Origin: Candidatus Gastranaerophilales bacterium | GTDB taxonomy: Bacteria; Cyanobacteriota; Vampirovibrionia; Gastranaerophilales; Gastranaerophilaceae | Length of the DNA stretch: 62,415 nt | Direction: 5' to 3' | Assembly: GCA_016280955.1 (NCBI GenBank) | Contig: JAEEHV010000076.1 | Span: 1-62,415, forward strand | In this document: positions 8,549 through 18,754 of the stretch, one piece after another | Layout of the letters: each line of letters begins with the position of its first letter | Numbering within the stretch: position 1 is the first letter of the stretch | Notes under the pieces: generated by a model | What the model saw: the letters and a program-made list of their open reading frames with translations, nothing else | The model's database searches: none | Told to the model about the DNA's origin: nothing | Position numbers and translations under genes: made by a program

Positions 8549-9925
8549 TTATCCTCTTTTGCAGATGGTTTGTGCGACATATACACCCGAAGCGGATGCC
8601 TGAATCAGTCCTCTTGTAACTCCTGCACCGTCACCTATTGTAAACAGGTTTTTTACACCTTCTGTTTCAAGTTCGTTAGTAAGTTTTACTCTTGCAGAGT
8701 AGAACTTAACTTCAATACCGTAAAGGAGTGTATATCTTGAAGCAGTGCCCGGAGCAATCTTATCAAGTGCAAATAGCATCTCTATGATGCTTTTCATCTG
8801 CCTGTACGGAATAACAAGGCTCAAATCACCAGGAGTAGCACAGGTTAATGTCGGAGTGATGATACTTGATTTGATTCTGTCAGGAGTCGAACGACGTCCT
8901 TCAAGCAAATCTCCGAATCTTTGAACAAGAATACCTCCCGCAAGCATGTTTGCAAGACTTGCAATATGCTGGCCGTAAGCAATAGGTTCTTTAAACGGTT
9001 CTGTAAATTTTTTGCTGACAAGCAGAGCAAAGTTTGTATTGTTTGTTTTTATATTTGCATAACTGTGTCCGTTAACGGTTGCAATACCGTTATAATTTTC
9101 CTGAACTACTTCACCGTTCGGATTCATACAAAAAGTTCTGACTTCATCACCGAAGGTCGGAGAATGATAAACAAGTTTTGATTCATATAATTTGTCTGTT
9201 AATGGTGCAAATACAGGTGCAGGGAGTTCTACACGAACACCGACATCAACCGCATTATTAACCATACCGATTTTATTTTTTGCAAACTCGTGAGTAAGCC
9301 AATCTGCTCCTTCTCTGCCGGGAGCAATAATTGTGTATTCAGCTCTGATTGTTTCACCATTATCCAAAACAATACCCTTTACCTGTTCGCATTCTACAAT
9401 AAGGCTTTCGGCACGAACGTTATTTAATATTGTAATTCTTTCATCCAAAAAGTCTTGCATGTGTTTTAAAACATCAAGGCTTCTTTCTGTACCAAGGTGT
9501 CTGACAGGAGAATGAACAAGCTTCAGTTCGGCAAGTACAGCCTGACGTTCGATTTCCCGGAAGGTTTCCATATCCGTGCCAAATACTTCATCAGTTGCAC
9601 CGTGTTCAAGATACATATTATCCGCATATTTAATTAAGTCTTCAACTTTTTCTCTCGGCATATAATCAACCAAATGTCCACCAACATCCGGAGTAAGAGT
9701 AAGTTTGCCGTCAGAAAATGCACCTGCACCGCCCCAGCCGCAGAGTAATCCGCAACGTTTGCAATTAACACATTTTGGTGAACCTTCTCTGATTGGACAT
9801 TTTCTCTTTTCAATTTTTTGTCCTTTTTCAATCAGAATAACTTTCCAGTCAGGTTTCAGCTTAACAATCTCCAAAGCTGAAAAAATTCCTGCCGGTCCTG
9901 CACCAATAATCGCTACATTATACAT
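8549..9925 (-). CDS. FAD-dependent oxidoreductase, COG2509 type
   Basis: 458 aa. Rossmann FAD site GAGPAGIFSA at residues 8-17, then a Cys cluster (C43, C52, C55, C58, C62) leading into CGWGGAGAFSDGKLTL, the hallmark of the uncharacterised 'FAD-dependent dehydrogenase' COG2509 family. The C-terminus has the second flavin motif LFTIGDGAGVTRGLIQASASG. The cysteines could bind a metal or Fe-S cluster. The physiological substrate of the family is not established. It stands alone, convergent with the patatin operon. The ATG is preceded by CAGGAGT. Confidence 0.85.
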   Translation of the reverse strand: MYNVAIIGAGPAGIFSALEIVKLKPDWKVILIEKGQKIEKRKCPIREGSPKCVNCKRCGLLCGWGGAGAFSDGKLTLTPDVGGHLVDYMPREKVEDLIKYADNMYLEHGATDEVFGTDMETFREIERQAVLAELKLVHSPVRHLGTERSLDVLKHMQDFLDERITILNNVRAESLIVECEQVKGIVLDNGETIRAEYTIIAPGREGADWLTHEFAKNKIGMVNNAVDVGVRVELPAPVFAPLTDKLYESKLVYHSPTFGDEVRTFCMNPNGEVVQENYNGIATVNGHSYANIKTNNTNFALLVSKKFTEPFKEPIAYGQHIASLANMLAGGILVQRFGDLLEGRRSTPDRIKSSIITPTLTCATPGDLSLVIPYRQMKSIIEMLFALDKIAPGTASRYTLLYGIEVKFYSARVKLTNELETEGVKNLFTIGDGAGVTRGLIQASASGVYVAQTICKRG

Positions 9926-10010
9926 AATTCATACTCCTGAAAATCCCGTACAATACTAGCATACTTGAAATAAATTATAATTACAAGATTATTGTTTTTA
10001 TTTTCTTTTC

Positions 10011-13000
10011 TTACACTATGTTTCCAAAAATTATACCCGGTTCATAACTGACATCTCTGCCCTTTATTTTTGTTTTTGAATAAGTTGTAAGGTATAATTT
10101 CAGTTTTGCTCTTGTTATTCCGACATATAAAAGTCTTAAACTTTCTTCCGAGTTAAATTCTTTAAGCTCCTGCTCTGTTTTTTTTCTGTATTTCGGACTT
10201 AAACCCTTAACCTGCTCCATAAATAAAGATGATGGTTTGAGTTTTGCTGATGCAATATCGACAGACAGAGATTTTTCGGTTAATTCAGGAATGAATACAT
10301 AATCAAACTCATCTCCCTTTGATTTATGTAATGTCATTATTTGAACCTTACCTTTTGCCGCATCTCTGTCTTCTTCTTCAGAAAAGAATTTGAATCCGCT
10401 AAGAGAAGGTTTTTTTGAAAGTTCTTCCAGTCTTTGCAGTGTTAAATCAAATTTGCCTGAGCTGTTCAGTCTTCTGACAAGAATCCCTATAAGGTAAACA
10501 TTGGATTTTTCAATATCACTAGTGTAGTAGAAAAGCCCTATTCTTATAACAAGTTCTTCAAGCGGAAGTGTTGATGAATTAAGCCAGTATGTCATATCCC
10601 ACAAAAACTGGCTCAGATTTTGGTCAACCTCATCCGGATTTTTTCTGATGAACGGTATTTCGGAATTTTCTATTTCAAGATGGTGTCTTTGCGGATAAAA
10701 TCCCTGACTGCTCAGTGTTTCGTATGTTGAAAGAATTTGAGTGTTGTCAAACGGATTCCTGATGAATTTCAGTATTGAAAAAATCGTGTTAAATACAGCT
10801 TTTTGCCCCAATGATTCGCTTCTCGTAATTGTTTTAAGTCCGGAATCATTTATAAAGTTTGTCCATGCAGAAACCTGATAATTATTTCTTAAGAGTATTC
10901 CGATTGTTGCATCTTTTTCTCTTGTTAAAATATTTTTAATTTCTTTTAAAATAAAGTTTCTTTCTATAAACGGGTTGTCAAAAATTCTTGAAAAAACTGC
11001 TTTTTGCGAAACGGGATTTTTCCCTTCAACTCCGTTCATGTAACTTTTGAAAAAAGCCTTTGGCAGAATAGTATAACCCCAGTCAATAAGTCTGTTTGCA
11101 AGTGTCATCACATCCTGAGTACATCTTTGCGAACAATTCATTTCAACCGTTTTGTCTGCGCTTTTTATAAAATCTCTGAATCCTTCTACATCTGCATTTG
11201 AAAAAGTAGTAGTAATAGCCTGATTTATATCTCCGCACCGAATCAGGTTTTTGTGTCTGCCGCAAAGAAGTCCGATTAATCTTTGCTGAACTGCGGATGA
11301 ATCTTGTGCTTCATCTTCAATAACATATTTACAGACATTTTGATAATATTCCAGAACATCTTTGTTGTTTTCCAAGAGTTTAACCGATAAAATCAGAATA
11401 TCATCATAATCTATCATATTATTCTCTTTTAGCTGTTCCTGATATTTTTTATAAAAAACTTTAAATTTTTCAATTTTTTTATCAGAAGTTTGAGTATCGA
11501 TATCACCCTCTTGCAGCTTAAATACAGAGATTGCTCTGTCAAATTCTTCAAGCTCCGTGCCGGAAATTTTCATTTTGTTATCGGAATTTCCAATTGTTTT
11601 AATTATTCTCATTCTTTGTGTGTCATCACAAATATCAAAGTCTGAGGTTAAATTTAGCCGTTCAAAATTTGAATTTTCTTTTAATATTTTTAGTGCAAGT
11701 CCGTGAATTGTACTGATATTTGGAAGTAAAATCGATTCAGGACACATGTTTTTAATTTTTTCCCGAAAATTTCTTGCAGCGGAATCCATGTAAGTAAGAA
11801 CGTATATGTTTTCAGGGTTTATACCCTTTGTCATAAGTTTAACAATAAGTGCAAGTAAAATTGTTGTTTTTCCTGCACCGGGAACGGCAGAAATTGCCAT
11901 TGAACCTTTTTCATAATCGAGTACAGGTTTTTGGTCATTTCTGGGTATAATCGAAAAAGCCGGTTTGGCTTCGTAAAATTCCTGTCCGTTAACTCCTTCA
12001 ATATAGGATTCTATTCCGCCGAGATTTTCACTTCCTGATGGATCAAATAAACTTGAACAAGCCCAGATATGTTCTTCTGCAAGCATAAGCAATTTTCTTA
12101 AAATCCTTGCGGTTTTCTGCCTTGAAAGAAATATATCATCTTCTACCGTATATTCATTTTTTGACCAGTCAGCCTGCATTACCCAGGCATTATACAGTGG
12201 TCCTGTATCATTTTTAACCCAGTCTGAATGTGAAACATCAAGCCAAAACTGGTATTTTGATGATATTTTGCTGTCTATAATTTTTTGCGGAGTTGCAACG
12301 ACTAAACTGCTATTTTGAAGTTCGAGAGTAGAACTCGGGTTTTCTGCAATAATAGAATTTTCAAATTGTACAATTATTTCTTCCGCTCTTTCTTTTACAA
12401 CATCACATCCGAGAACGGTTTCAAAATCCCTCAATTCTTTGATGAAAAAGTTAAATTTATTAATTTTGGATTTGTCCGCACAGTCAACAACACGATAAAA
12501 CATTTCATAAACTTTTTGTGAGAGTGAAATATTTTTATCTTTTATATCATTAAATGCGGTATAAAATTTTTGGTATTTTTCGTTATAATCATCTATTTCT
12601 GCCGGTAAACGTTTCATAATTTTAACGGAATTAAAAATTTTTTCTGCATATTTTAGCGGAATTCCTATGTAATCTGATACAATACTTCTTAATTCAATGT
12701 CTGTTACATCAAGCCCAAGCATAAGTCTTAAAATATTTAAACTTGCTTTTACCAGCGGATTATCGGCAAGTTTTTCACTGCCGCTTAAAAACAGGAGGTC
12801 GCATGATTTTCCCAGTTTTTCTTCCAGAGTAAAATGAAGCATATCATCCTGAAGCGGTGTGATAATCGTAATATCTTTAGGCTGAATATTCTTGCTTACA
12901 AGAAGTTGTTTTATTTTTTCTATTGTAAAATCAAGAATTTCTGCACGTTTTGAGAGTGATATTAAACTGAAATTTTTTAATTTTTCATGTTTATTTTCCA

Positions 13001-13850
13001 AAATATTAGAAAAAATAATTTCTCCGTTTATAAACGAGTTATTTTTTAATTCTTCTTTATTTTCAGTAACATCTTCCTGAAAAAGTTTTTTGAGCTTGTA
13101 TTCTATGGAAGTATCCGCACTAAGATAACCGCATCGGGATGAACCTAATGAATCAAAACAAATGCACCAGTCAGTAAGCTGAGGTTTTAAATAAGTGATA
13201 AAATCGAAGCAAACCGGTGTCATTTCATCCGCATCATCAACAAGAAGGTATTTTATATTCTTAAAATAATCAGTATTTTTATAAACAAAATTAAAAATAA
13301 GTGTTTGTCTGAGATAATCCAGACTTCTGTTTTTTAGTGTAGCTGCCAAAAGTTTTTTTATAATCAGCTCTGCATCATCAGCAAAAGATTCTTTTAAAAT
13401 TTTTGCACGTTCTCTGACATCATCATTTGATAAATTGTTTTGAACAATCAACGAATATCTTCTAAAAATTTGATGAAGCAGTGATTTTTTTGAATTATAT
13501 CCTTTGACAACTATATTTTTCAAAAGATCTTTAAGCAGGAACTGTGAAACTTCGAGTCCGACAAGGTTTGGGAGAATAAAAGATTTTTCGCCTTTTATTG
13601 AATTTTCTATAAAACACCAGTTTTCTTGCAAAGTATTATATACAATTGAAAAAAAAGAATGGATATTTAATTTTTCAATAGCATTAATATTTATTTTTTC
13701 TAAAATTTTATTCTGAAGCTGTTTTTTTATTGTTGAATTTTGAACAAGAACCAGTATTTCCGAGGGTTTCACACCGTTGGAAATAAGCTCAAGATATTTT
13801 TCTATAATTAAATTTTCCCGAAAATCGGCTTTAATAAAATTTAATAACAT
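10011..13850 (-). CDS. UvrD/Rep-type SF1 helicase with a degenerate helicase-like N-terminal half
   Basis: 1279 aa, far longer than UvrD/PcrA (about 720). The C-terminal half is an intact SF1A helicase: Walker A VPGAGKTT near residue 655, Walker B IEDEAQD, motif V TLHKSKGDEFD and motif VI LLYVGITRAK, ending about 35 residues later with no nuclease domain. The N-terminal half (1-620) resembles the same fold with key residues lost: no Walker A, a DEAQ-like LLVDDADEM near 200, and a motif V-like block VVATPQKIIDSK near 515. RecC and AddB are also inactivated helicase folds, but they are separate subunits. I infer a role in DNA unwinding and repair. AAGGAG lies before the ATG. Confidence 0.8.
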   Translation of the reverse strand: MLLNFIKADFRENLIIEKYLELISNGVKPSEILVLVQNSTIKKQLQNKILEKININAIEKLNIHSFFSIVYNTLQENWCFIENSIKGEKSFILPNLVGLEVSQFLLKDLLKNIVVKGYNSKKSLLHQIFRRYSLIVQNNLSNDDVRERAKILKESFADDAELIIKKLLAATLKNRSLDYLRQTLIFNFVYKNTDYFKNIKYLLVDDADEMTPVCFDFITYLKPQLTDWCICFDSLGSSRCGYLSADTSIEYKLKKLFQEDVTENKEELKNNSFINGEIIFSNILENKHEKLKNFSLISLSKRAEILDFTIEKIKQLLVSKNIQPKDITIITPLQDDMLHFTLEEKLGKSCDLLFLSGSEKLADNPLVKASLNILRLMLGLDVTDIELRSIVSDYIGIPLKYAEKIFNSVKIMKRLPAEIDDYNEKYQKFYTAFNDIKDKNISLSQKVYEMFYRVVDCADKSKINKFNFFIKELRDFETVLGCDVVKERAEEIIVQFENSIIAENPSSTLELQNSSLVVATPQKIIDSKISSKYQFWLDVSHSDWVKNDTGPLYNAWVMQADWSKNEYTVEDDIFLSRQKTARILRKLLMLAEEHIWACSSLFDPSGSENLGGIESYIEGVNGQEFYEAKPAFSIIPRNDQKPVLDYEKGSMAISAVPGAGKTTILLALIVKLMTKGINPENIYVLTYMDSAARNFREKIKNMCPESILLPNISTIHGLALKILKENSNFERLNLTSDFDICDDTQRMRIIKTIGNSDNKMKISGTELEEFDRAISVFKLQEGDIDTQTSDKKIEKFKVFYKKYQEQLKENNMIDYDDILILSVKLLENNKDVLEYYQNVCKYVIEDEAQDSSAVQQRLIGLLCGRHKNLIRCGDINQAITTTFSNADVEGFRDFIKSADKTVEMNCSQRCTQDVMTLANRLIDWGYTILPKAFFKSYMNGVEGKNPVSQKAVFSRIFDNPFIERNFILKEIKNILTREKDATIGILLRNNYQVSAWTNFINDSGLKTITRSESLGQKAVFNTIFSILKFIRNPFDNTQILSTYETLSSQGFYPQRHHLEIENSEIPFIRKNPDEVDQNLSQFLWDMTYWLNSSTLPLEELVIRIGLFYYTSDIEKSNVYLIGILVRRLNSSGKFDLTLQRLEELSKKPSLSGFKFFSEEEDRDAAKGKVQIMTLHKSKGDEFDYVFIPELTEKSLSVDIASAKLKPSSLFMEQVKGLSPKYRKKTEQELKEFNSEESLRLLYVGITRAKLKLYLTTYSKTKIKGRDVSYEPGIIFGNIV

Positions 13851-13974
13851 ACTCCTTATGTACTATTTTATCATAAACATTGTTACAGCCTCTTGCAAAA
13901 TTTAAACATTTTTTATAAAATATTTTTTGTAAGTTAATTACGGACACACACATATTTGAAAAGGAGATTTAGAA

Positions 13975-14199
13975 ATGGCAAAGATTAAAGAAGTAAGATC
14001 TATTCAAGAACAAATTATCGAATCAGCTGGAACAATCTACAACTACCTTAATACTAAAGGTGAAGTTTCTATAAGCAAAATGAAAAAAGATTTGAGCCTT
14101 GCTGATAATTTTGCAGAAATGGGCTTAGGCTGGTTATCAAGAGAAGATAAACTTGAATACACTCAAAAAGCAAAATCAGTTACAGTTAAATTAAGATAG
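13975..14199 (+). CDS. winged-helix protein, DUF2582 family
   Basis: 74 aa, the full length of DUF2582. The pattern 'ESAGTIYNYLNTKGEVSIS', then a recognition helix, then LGWLSREDKLEY matches this small winged-helix family, whose members have a DNA-binding fold but no established target. AAGGAG lies 9 nt before the ATG. It is monocistronic: divergent from the helicase gene and followed at once by a strong terminator. The isolated, highly basic small gene suggests a regulator or nucleoid-associated role (inference). Confidence 0.8.
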   Translation: MAKIKEVRSIQEQIIESAGTIYNYLNTKGEVSISKMKKDLSLADNFAEMGLGWLSREDKLEYTQKAKSVTVKLR

Positions 14200-14221
14200 T
14201 ATTGTTAACTGAAAAAAGTTT

Positions 14222-14255
14222 AAAAACTCTCAGAGATATCTCTGAGAGTTTTTTT
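14222..14255 (+). terminator. Rho-independent terminator after the DUF2582 gene
   Basis: A perfect 24-nt palindrome (ACTCTCAGAGAT and its complement, 14226-14249) is flanked by A5 before and T7 after. Poly-A on one side and poly-T on the other allow function in both directions, so it can also stop transcription from uvrA, which converges here. Confidence 0.9.
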
Positions 14256-14293
14256 ATAAAACAAATTTTCTAATAATTATTACTTGTATTTTT

Positions 14294-17116
14294 TTATGAA
14301 AAATATTTTTTGAGATATTGTCCGGTATATGATTTTGGATTTTTTGCAACTTCCTTCGGAGTTCCGCAGGCGACTACTTCTCCGCCGGCATCTCCGCCTT
14401 CAGGACCTAAGTCAATAACATAATCCGCAATTTTTATTAAATCCAGATTGTGTTCAATAATTAAAATAGTATTTCCGTTATCGGCAAGCTTTTGAATAAT
14501 TTTTATTAATTTATCCAAATCATACCAGTGTAAACCTGTAGTAGGTTCATCAAGCAAATACAGGGTTTTTCCTGTCGCACGTTTATTAAGTTCCGAAGCC
14601 AGTTTAATCCTTTGTGCTTCTCCGCCGGAAAGTGTTGTTGCACTCTGTCCAAGTTTTATGTAATCTAAACCGACATCGTTCAGAGTTTTTAGTTTGTTTG
14701 CAATCTGAGGTATATTTTCAAAAAACTCATAGGCTTCTTTTACACTCATATCCAAAACGTCGGATATTGTTTTGCCTTTGTATTTTACCTCAAGAGTTTC
14801 GTTGTTATATCTTTTTCCTTTACAAACATCGCATTTTACATAAACATCAGATAAGAAGTTCATTTCTATTTTCAAAACACCGTCACCCTGACAGGCTTCA
14901 CATCTTCCGCCCTTAACGTTAAAACTGAATCTTCCCGGTTTATATCCTCGCATTTTAGCTTCATTTGTTTTTGCATAAAGTTCTCTTATTGGTGTAAATA
15001 CATCGGTATAAGTTGCAGGATTTGAACGGGGAGTTCTTCCTATTGGGGACTGGTCTATATCAATAATTTTATCCAGATTTTCAAAACCTAAAATATCCTC
15101 CACACCCTGAGGTTTCGGTTTGTTTTTTCTTAATTTATGAACGGCATATTCATAAATTAAATCCTGCATTAAAGTCGATTTGCCCGAACCTGAAACACCG
15201 GTTAAAACAACAATTTTCCCAAGCGGAATATCTATATCAATATTTTTAAGATTATTTCTGAAGGCATTTCTGACCTGAAGGAAAGCTCCGTTTCCTTCTC
15301 TTGTTTTTTTCGGTACAGGAATGCTCAGCTCACCGCTAAGGTATTTTCCGGTAATTGAATCTTCGCAATTAATAATATCATTTACCTGTCCTTGTGCGAT
15401 AACATTTCCCCCGTTTACACCGGCTTTTGGTCCGATATCAACAATATAATCAGCATTTTTTATGGTGTCTTCATCATGTTCGACAACAATAAGCGAATTA
15501 CCCATGTTCCTTAAACGCATTAAAGTTTTAATAAGTCTGTCGTTATCTCTTTGATGAAGTCCGATAGATGGTTCGTCAAGTACATAAAGAACACCTGACA
15601 GTCCGCTTCCTATTTGGGTGGCAAGTCTTATTCTCTGAGCTTCACCTCCGGATAAGGTTCCGGATGCTCTTGCAAGATTAAGATAGTTCAATCCTACGTC
15701 GCAAAGGAACTTAAGCCTTGCTCTAAGTTCATCCAAAATTTGTTTACCAATCTTCATCTGAAAATCAGTCAAAGTTAAATATAAATCTGTTGTAAATTCC
15801 AAAGCTTTATCTATCGGCATCATACAAAATTCATGTATATTTATTCCGTTAATTTTTACCGCCAGAGGAAATGGTTTAAGTCTTGCTCCGCCGCACTCGC
15901 TGCACGGGGTTGTAACCATATATTTTTCAATCTCGGCTTTCCAGTATTCACTTTCGATATTGTAATGTTTCATCAAAAACGGAATTACACCTATAAATTT
16001 TTGCAGAGAACTTCTGTATCTGTGACTTCCGAATTCTCTGATACGCATCGGTATTCGTTCTTCGGAACCGTATAAAATTATATTTTGATGTTCTGCCGGC
16101 ATTTCTTTAAACGGAATATTGTAATCCATATTGTATGCAGCCTGTATTGCTTTTAAAACATCATCATAATAAGACGTTGCAGATTTACTCCATGGGTATA
16201 TGGCACCTTCGTTAACAGATTTATCCTTGTCAGGAACTACCAAATCAGGATCAATTTTAAAGTCAAAACCTAAACCGTCACATTTTGGACATGCACCATA
16301 AGGAGCATTAAATGAGAATATTCTCGGTGTTAATTCTTCAAAGCTAAGGTTGCAATCAGGGCAAGCAAGTTTTTCACTGTAAACTATTTCTTCTTGTCCG
16401 ATAACATCAATATTAGTTACACCATCTGCTTTTTTTAGTGCAATCTGGACAGAATCTGCAATTCTTGATTTAGCCTCCGGTTTAACAACTACCCTGTCAA
16501 CTACAACAGATATTGTGTGAGCTTTTGTTTTTGCCAAAGAAATTTCATCTTCATCGAGGTTGTATATTTCTCCGTCAACTTTAACCCTGATAAAACCTTC
16601 TTGTCTTAATTCTTCAAACATCGATACAAATTCACCTTTTTTACCCTTTATAATCGGGGCAAGAATCTGGATTTTTGTACCGGCAGGAAGTTTCAGAATG
16701 CTGTCAACAATTTCATCAATAGTTTGCGGTTTAATAGGTTTACCGCATTTCGGGCAATAGGGTGTGCCAATTCTGGCATATAACAGTCTTAAATAATCAT
16801 AAATTTCCGTAACCGTTCCGACTGTTGAACGGGGATTGTTGCTTGTGGATTTCTGGTCAATAGAAATTGCCGGTGTAAGTCCGTCTATATAATCAACATC
16901 GGGTTTATCCATTTGTCCGAGAAATTGTCTTGCATAGGTAGAAAGACTTTCAATATATCTTCTCTGTCCTTCCGCAAAAATAGTATCAAAAGCAAGCGAA
17001 CTTTTGCCCGAACCTGAAACACCCGTAAAAACAACCAGTTCGTTTTTAGGAATCTCCAATGATACATTCTTGAGGTTATGTTCCCTCGCTCCCTTTATTA
17101 CAATTTTGTCTGTCAT
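14294..17116 (-). CDS. uvrA: excinuclease ABC subunit A
   Basis: 940 aa, matching the usual UvrA length. It is the damage-recognition ATPase of nucleotide excision repair and works as a dimer with UvrB. Two ABC modules are visible: Walker [10 protein letters not shown] (32-40) and [10 protein letters not shown] in the second half, two LSGGEAQRI signatures, and zinc-finger pairs (CPKCGK, CPDC...CPKC, CEAC...CDVC). An ATG 18 nt upstream is possible, but [15 protein letters not shown] aligns with the normal UvrA start. That ATG also has TATAAT 6 nt before it, so the mRNA is probably leaderless. No uvrB or uvrC is nearby. Confidence 0.95.
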   Translation of the reverse strand: MTDKIVIKGAREHNLKNVSLEIPKNELVVFTGVSGSGKSSLAFDTIFAEGQRRYIESLSTYARQFLGQMDKPDVDYIDGLTPAISIDQKSTSNNPRSTVGTVTEIYDYLRLLYARIGTPYCPKCGKPIKPQTIDEIVDSILKLPAGTKIQILAPIIKGKKGEFVSMFEELRQEGFIRVKVDGEIYNLDEDEISLAKTKAHTISVVVDRVVVKPEAKSRIADSVQIALKKADGVTNIDVIGQEEIVYSEKLACPDCNLSFEELTPRIFSFNAPYGACPKCDGLGFDFKIDPDLVVPDKDKSVNEGAIYPWSKSATSYYDDVLKAIQAAYNMDYNIPFKEMPAEHQNIILYGSEERIPMRIREFGSHRYRSSLQKFIGVIPFLMKHYNIESEYWKAEIEKYMVTTPCSECGGARLKPFPLAVKINGINIHEFCMMPIDKALEFTTDLYLTLTDFQMKIGKQILDELRARLKFLCDVGLNYLNLARASGTLSGGEAQRIRLATQIGSGLSGVLYVLDEPSIGLHQRDNDRLIKTLMRLRNMGNSLIVVEHDEDTIKNADYIVDIGPKAGVNGGNVIAQGQVNDIINCEDSITGKYLSGELSIPVPKKTREGNGAFLQVRNAFRNNLKNIDIDIPLGKIVVLTGVSGSGKSTLMQDLIYEYAVHKLRKNKPKPQGVEDILGFENLDKIIDIDQSPIGRTPRSNPATYTDVFTPIRELYAKTNEAKMRGYKPGRFSFNVKGGRCEACQGDGVLKIEMNFLSDVYVKCDVCKGKRYNNETLEVKYKGKTISDVLDMSVKEAYEFFENIPQIANKLKTLNDVGLDYIKLGQSATTLSGGEAQRIKLASELNKRATGKTLYLLDEPTTGLHWYDLDKLIKIIQKLADNGNTILIIEHNLDLIKIADYVIDLGPEGGDAGGEVVACGTPKEVAKNPKSYTGQYLKKYFS

Positions 17117-17122
17117 GACAAT

Positions 17123-17128
17123 ATTATA
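17123..17128 (-). promoter_or_regulatory. -10 box for uvrA, leaderless start
   Basis: On the minus strand TATAAT is followed by ATTGTC and then the uvrA ATG (17116). A start site 6-7 nt after the -10 would fall on the ATG itself. No Shine-Dalgarno sequence is present. A clear -35 was not found. Confidence 0.45.
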
Positions 17129-17161
17129 TATCATATAAAAATAATTTTCTTGTTTTTTTAT

Positions 17162-18664
17162 TTATCCGTCTAATTTATTTATCAGTCTTTCGTATTCGTT
17201 AATCAGGAGTTGTTTTGAGGGGTTGAATTCTATGTTCTCCCAAGGAAGCTGTTCATCAAAGTCATAACCGTTAATTGATTTTGATATATCTATCCCGAGT
17301 TTTTTTACGGCATTTTTGTATGCACCGATTTTTCCGCCGTTTTTGTAAACTTCAACTAAAAGCGGTGCAATTGTTTGGTCTGAACGGGAAAGAACTGTTT
17401 GCCAATAATCCCATTTCGGACTTGAAAATTTTGCAGGGATTCCCAGCTTTGATAATTCTTTTTCCAAAAACTTTTGTTTCTTTTCCAAAGACTTTGTATC
17501 TTCTCTTTTTGCCCATTGTAAAGGAGTTTGCGGTTTTGGTACAAAAGTAGAAAAAGAAAATTCTATATTAAAACCTTTGTTTTCGGTTTTAATCTTTTTT
17601 GCCAGAGTTAAAAATTCATTTATATCTTCATCAGTTTCTGTCGGGATACCAATCATTGAATAAATTTTAAGTCCTTTTAAACCGTTTTCTCTTGATATAT
17701 TTACTGCATCCGTGATTTGGTTTTCTTTTAGATTTTTGTTTATAAATTTTCTCAATCTTTCACTTGCTGCTTCAATTGCAATCGTTGTATGCTTTTGTCC
17801 GCCTGCCACAAGGGTTTGTATTATCTCAGGTGTTATAGCATCCGTTCTGAGTGAAGATATCCCAAGTTCTATTTTTATACCGGAATCAATTTTATTTTTT
17901 AAATAACCCATGATTTCACCAAAATTCGGGTGAGCGGATATTTGTGCTCCAAGCAAAGCAATTTTGTTTGTATATTTTAACCCCAGTTCGATTGTTTCAA
18001 TTATTTTTTTGTACTCATAATATCTGAAGGGTAAATTTATATATGATGCCGTACAAAAGGCGCATCTGTTCATACATCCTCTTGATACTTCAATTATAAA
18101 AGTATTTTTAAAGTAACTGTGTTCGCTCAATATGGGTGTATAAATTACGTTATTTAGCTTTACGGTAGTTTTTACGGCATTTTTACTCTCAGGTATATAA
18201 ATTCCTTCAAGTCGGGACAGCTTATTAAGAGCTTCTGATTTTGTAAGTTTTTGCTTTAAGATATCAAGAGTTTGAATAAAAACATTTTCTCCGTCACCAA
18301 TAATCATAAAATCAAAAAACTTTTCGTAAGGTTTGGGATTTGTTGTTATAACAGGACCGCCGCAAAAAATCAACGGCTCTGAATCTCCTCTTTCAGATGC
18401 ATAAAAAGGAATATTTAATGTTTCCAAAATTTTGAATACTCCAATAAAATCGAAATCAAAAGAAATAGAAAATGCTACTGAATCAGCTGATTTTATATTT
18501 ACGGAAATATTATCAGTACTAACTCCGGTAACTGATATTCCGTCATGCATGTCGGCAGCCCTGTAAAGCCAGAGATAACCCAGCGATGCAAGAGCAAATT
18601 CTTCAATAGCCGGATAAGCCATAATAAGATTATATTCACCTGTCGTTGGTGTATAAAGTTTCAT
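17162..18664 (-). CDS. B12-binding-type radical SAM protein
   Basis: 500 aa. The 4Fe-4S/SAM motif CxxxCxxC is C197, C201, C204 in SRGCMNRCAFCTA. The N-terminal 180 residues form a Rossmann-like region with FCGGPVITTNPKPYEKFFDFMIIGDGE, as in COG1032 proteins with a cobalamin-binding-like domain. The C-terminal part includes FSFSTFVPKPQTPLQWA, typical of the subgroup related to methylthiotransferase-like and TIGR03960 proteins. The reaction is unknown. There is no clear ribosome-binding site; a TATATT lies 7 nt before the ATG. It stands between uvrA and pilT. Confidence 0.8.
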   Translation of the reverse strand: MKLYTPTTGEYNLIMAYPAIEEFALASLGYLWLYRAADMHDGISVTGVSTDNISVNIKSADSVAFSISFDFDFIGVFKILETLNIPFYASERGDSEPLIFCGGPVITTNPKPYEKFFDFMIIGDGENVFIQTLDILKQKLTKSEALNKLSRLEGIYIPESKNAVKTTVKLNNVIYTPILSEHSYFKNTFIIEVSRGCMNRCAFCTASYINLPFRYYEYKKIIETIELGLKYTNKIALLGAQISAHPNFGEIMGYLKNKIDSGIKIELGISSLRTDAITPEIIQTLVAGGQKHTTIAIEAASERLRKFINKNLKENQITDAVNISRENGLKGLKIYSMIGIPTETDEDINEFLTLAKKIKTENKGFNIEFSFSTFVPKPQTPLQWAKREDTKSLEKKQKFLEKELSKLGIPAKFSSPKWDYWQTVLSRSDQTIAPLLVEVYKNGGKIGAYKNAVKKLGIDISKSINGYDFDEQLPWENIEFNPSKQLLINEYERLINKLDG

Positions 18665-18703
18665 ATATCATAATATACAACAATTAGTTTAATTTATCAC
18701 TAT

Positions 18704-18737
18704 AAAAAATCCCTGATTTGATTATCAGGGATTTTTT
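18704..18737 (-). terminator. Rho-independent terminator after pilT
   Basis: Inverted repeat AAAAAATCCCTGAT / ATCAGGGATTTTTT around a 6-nt loop (18718-18723). The A and T runs give a U-tract on either strand. It lies 18 nt beyond the pilT stop. Confidence 0.9.
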
Positions 18738-18754
18738 TATATTTGAATATTTTA

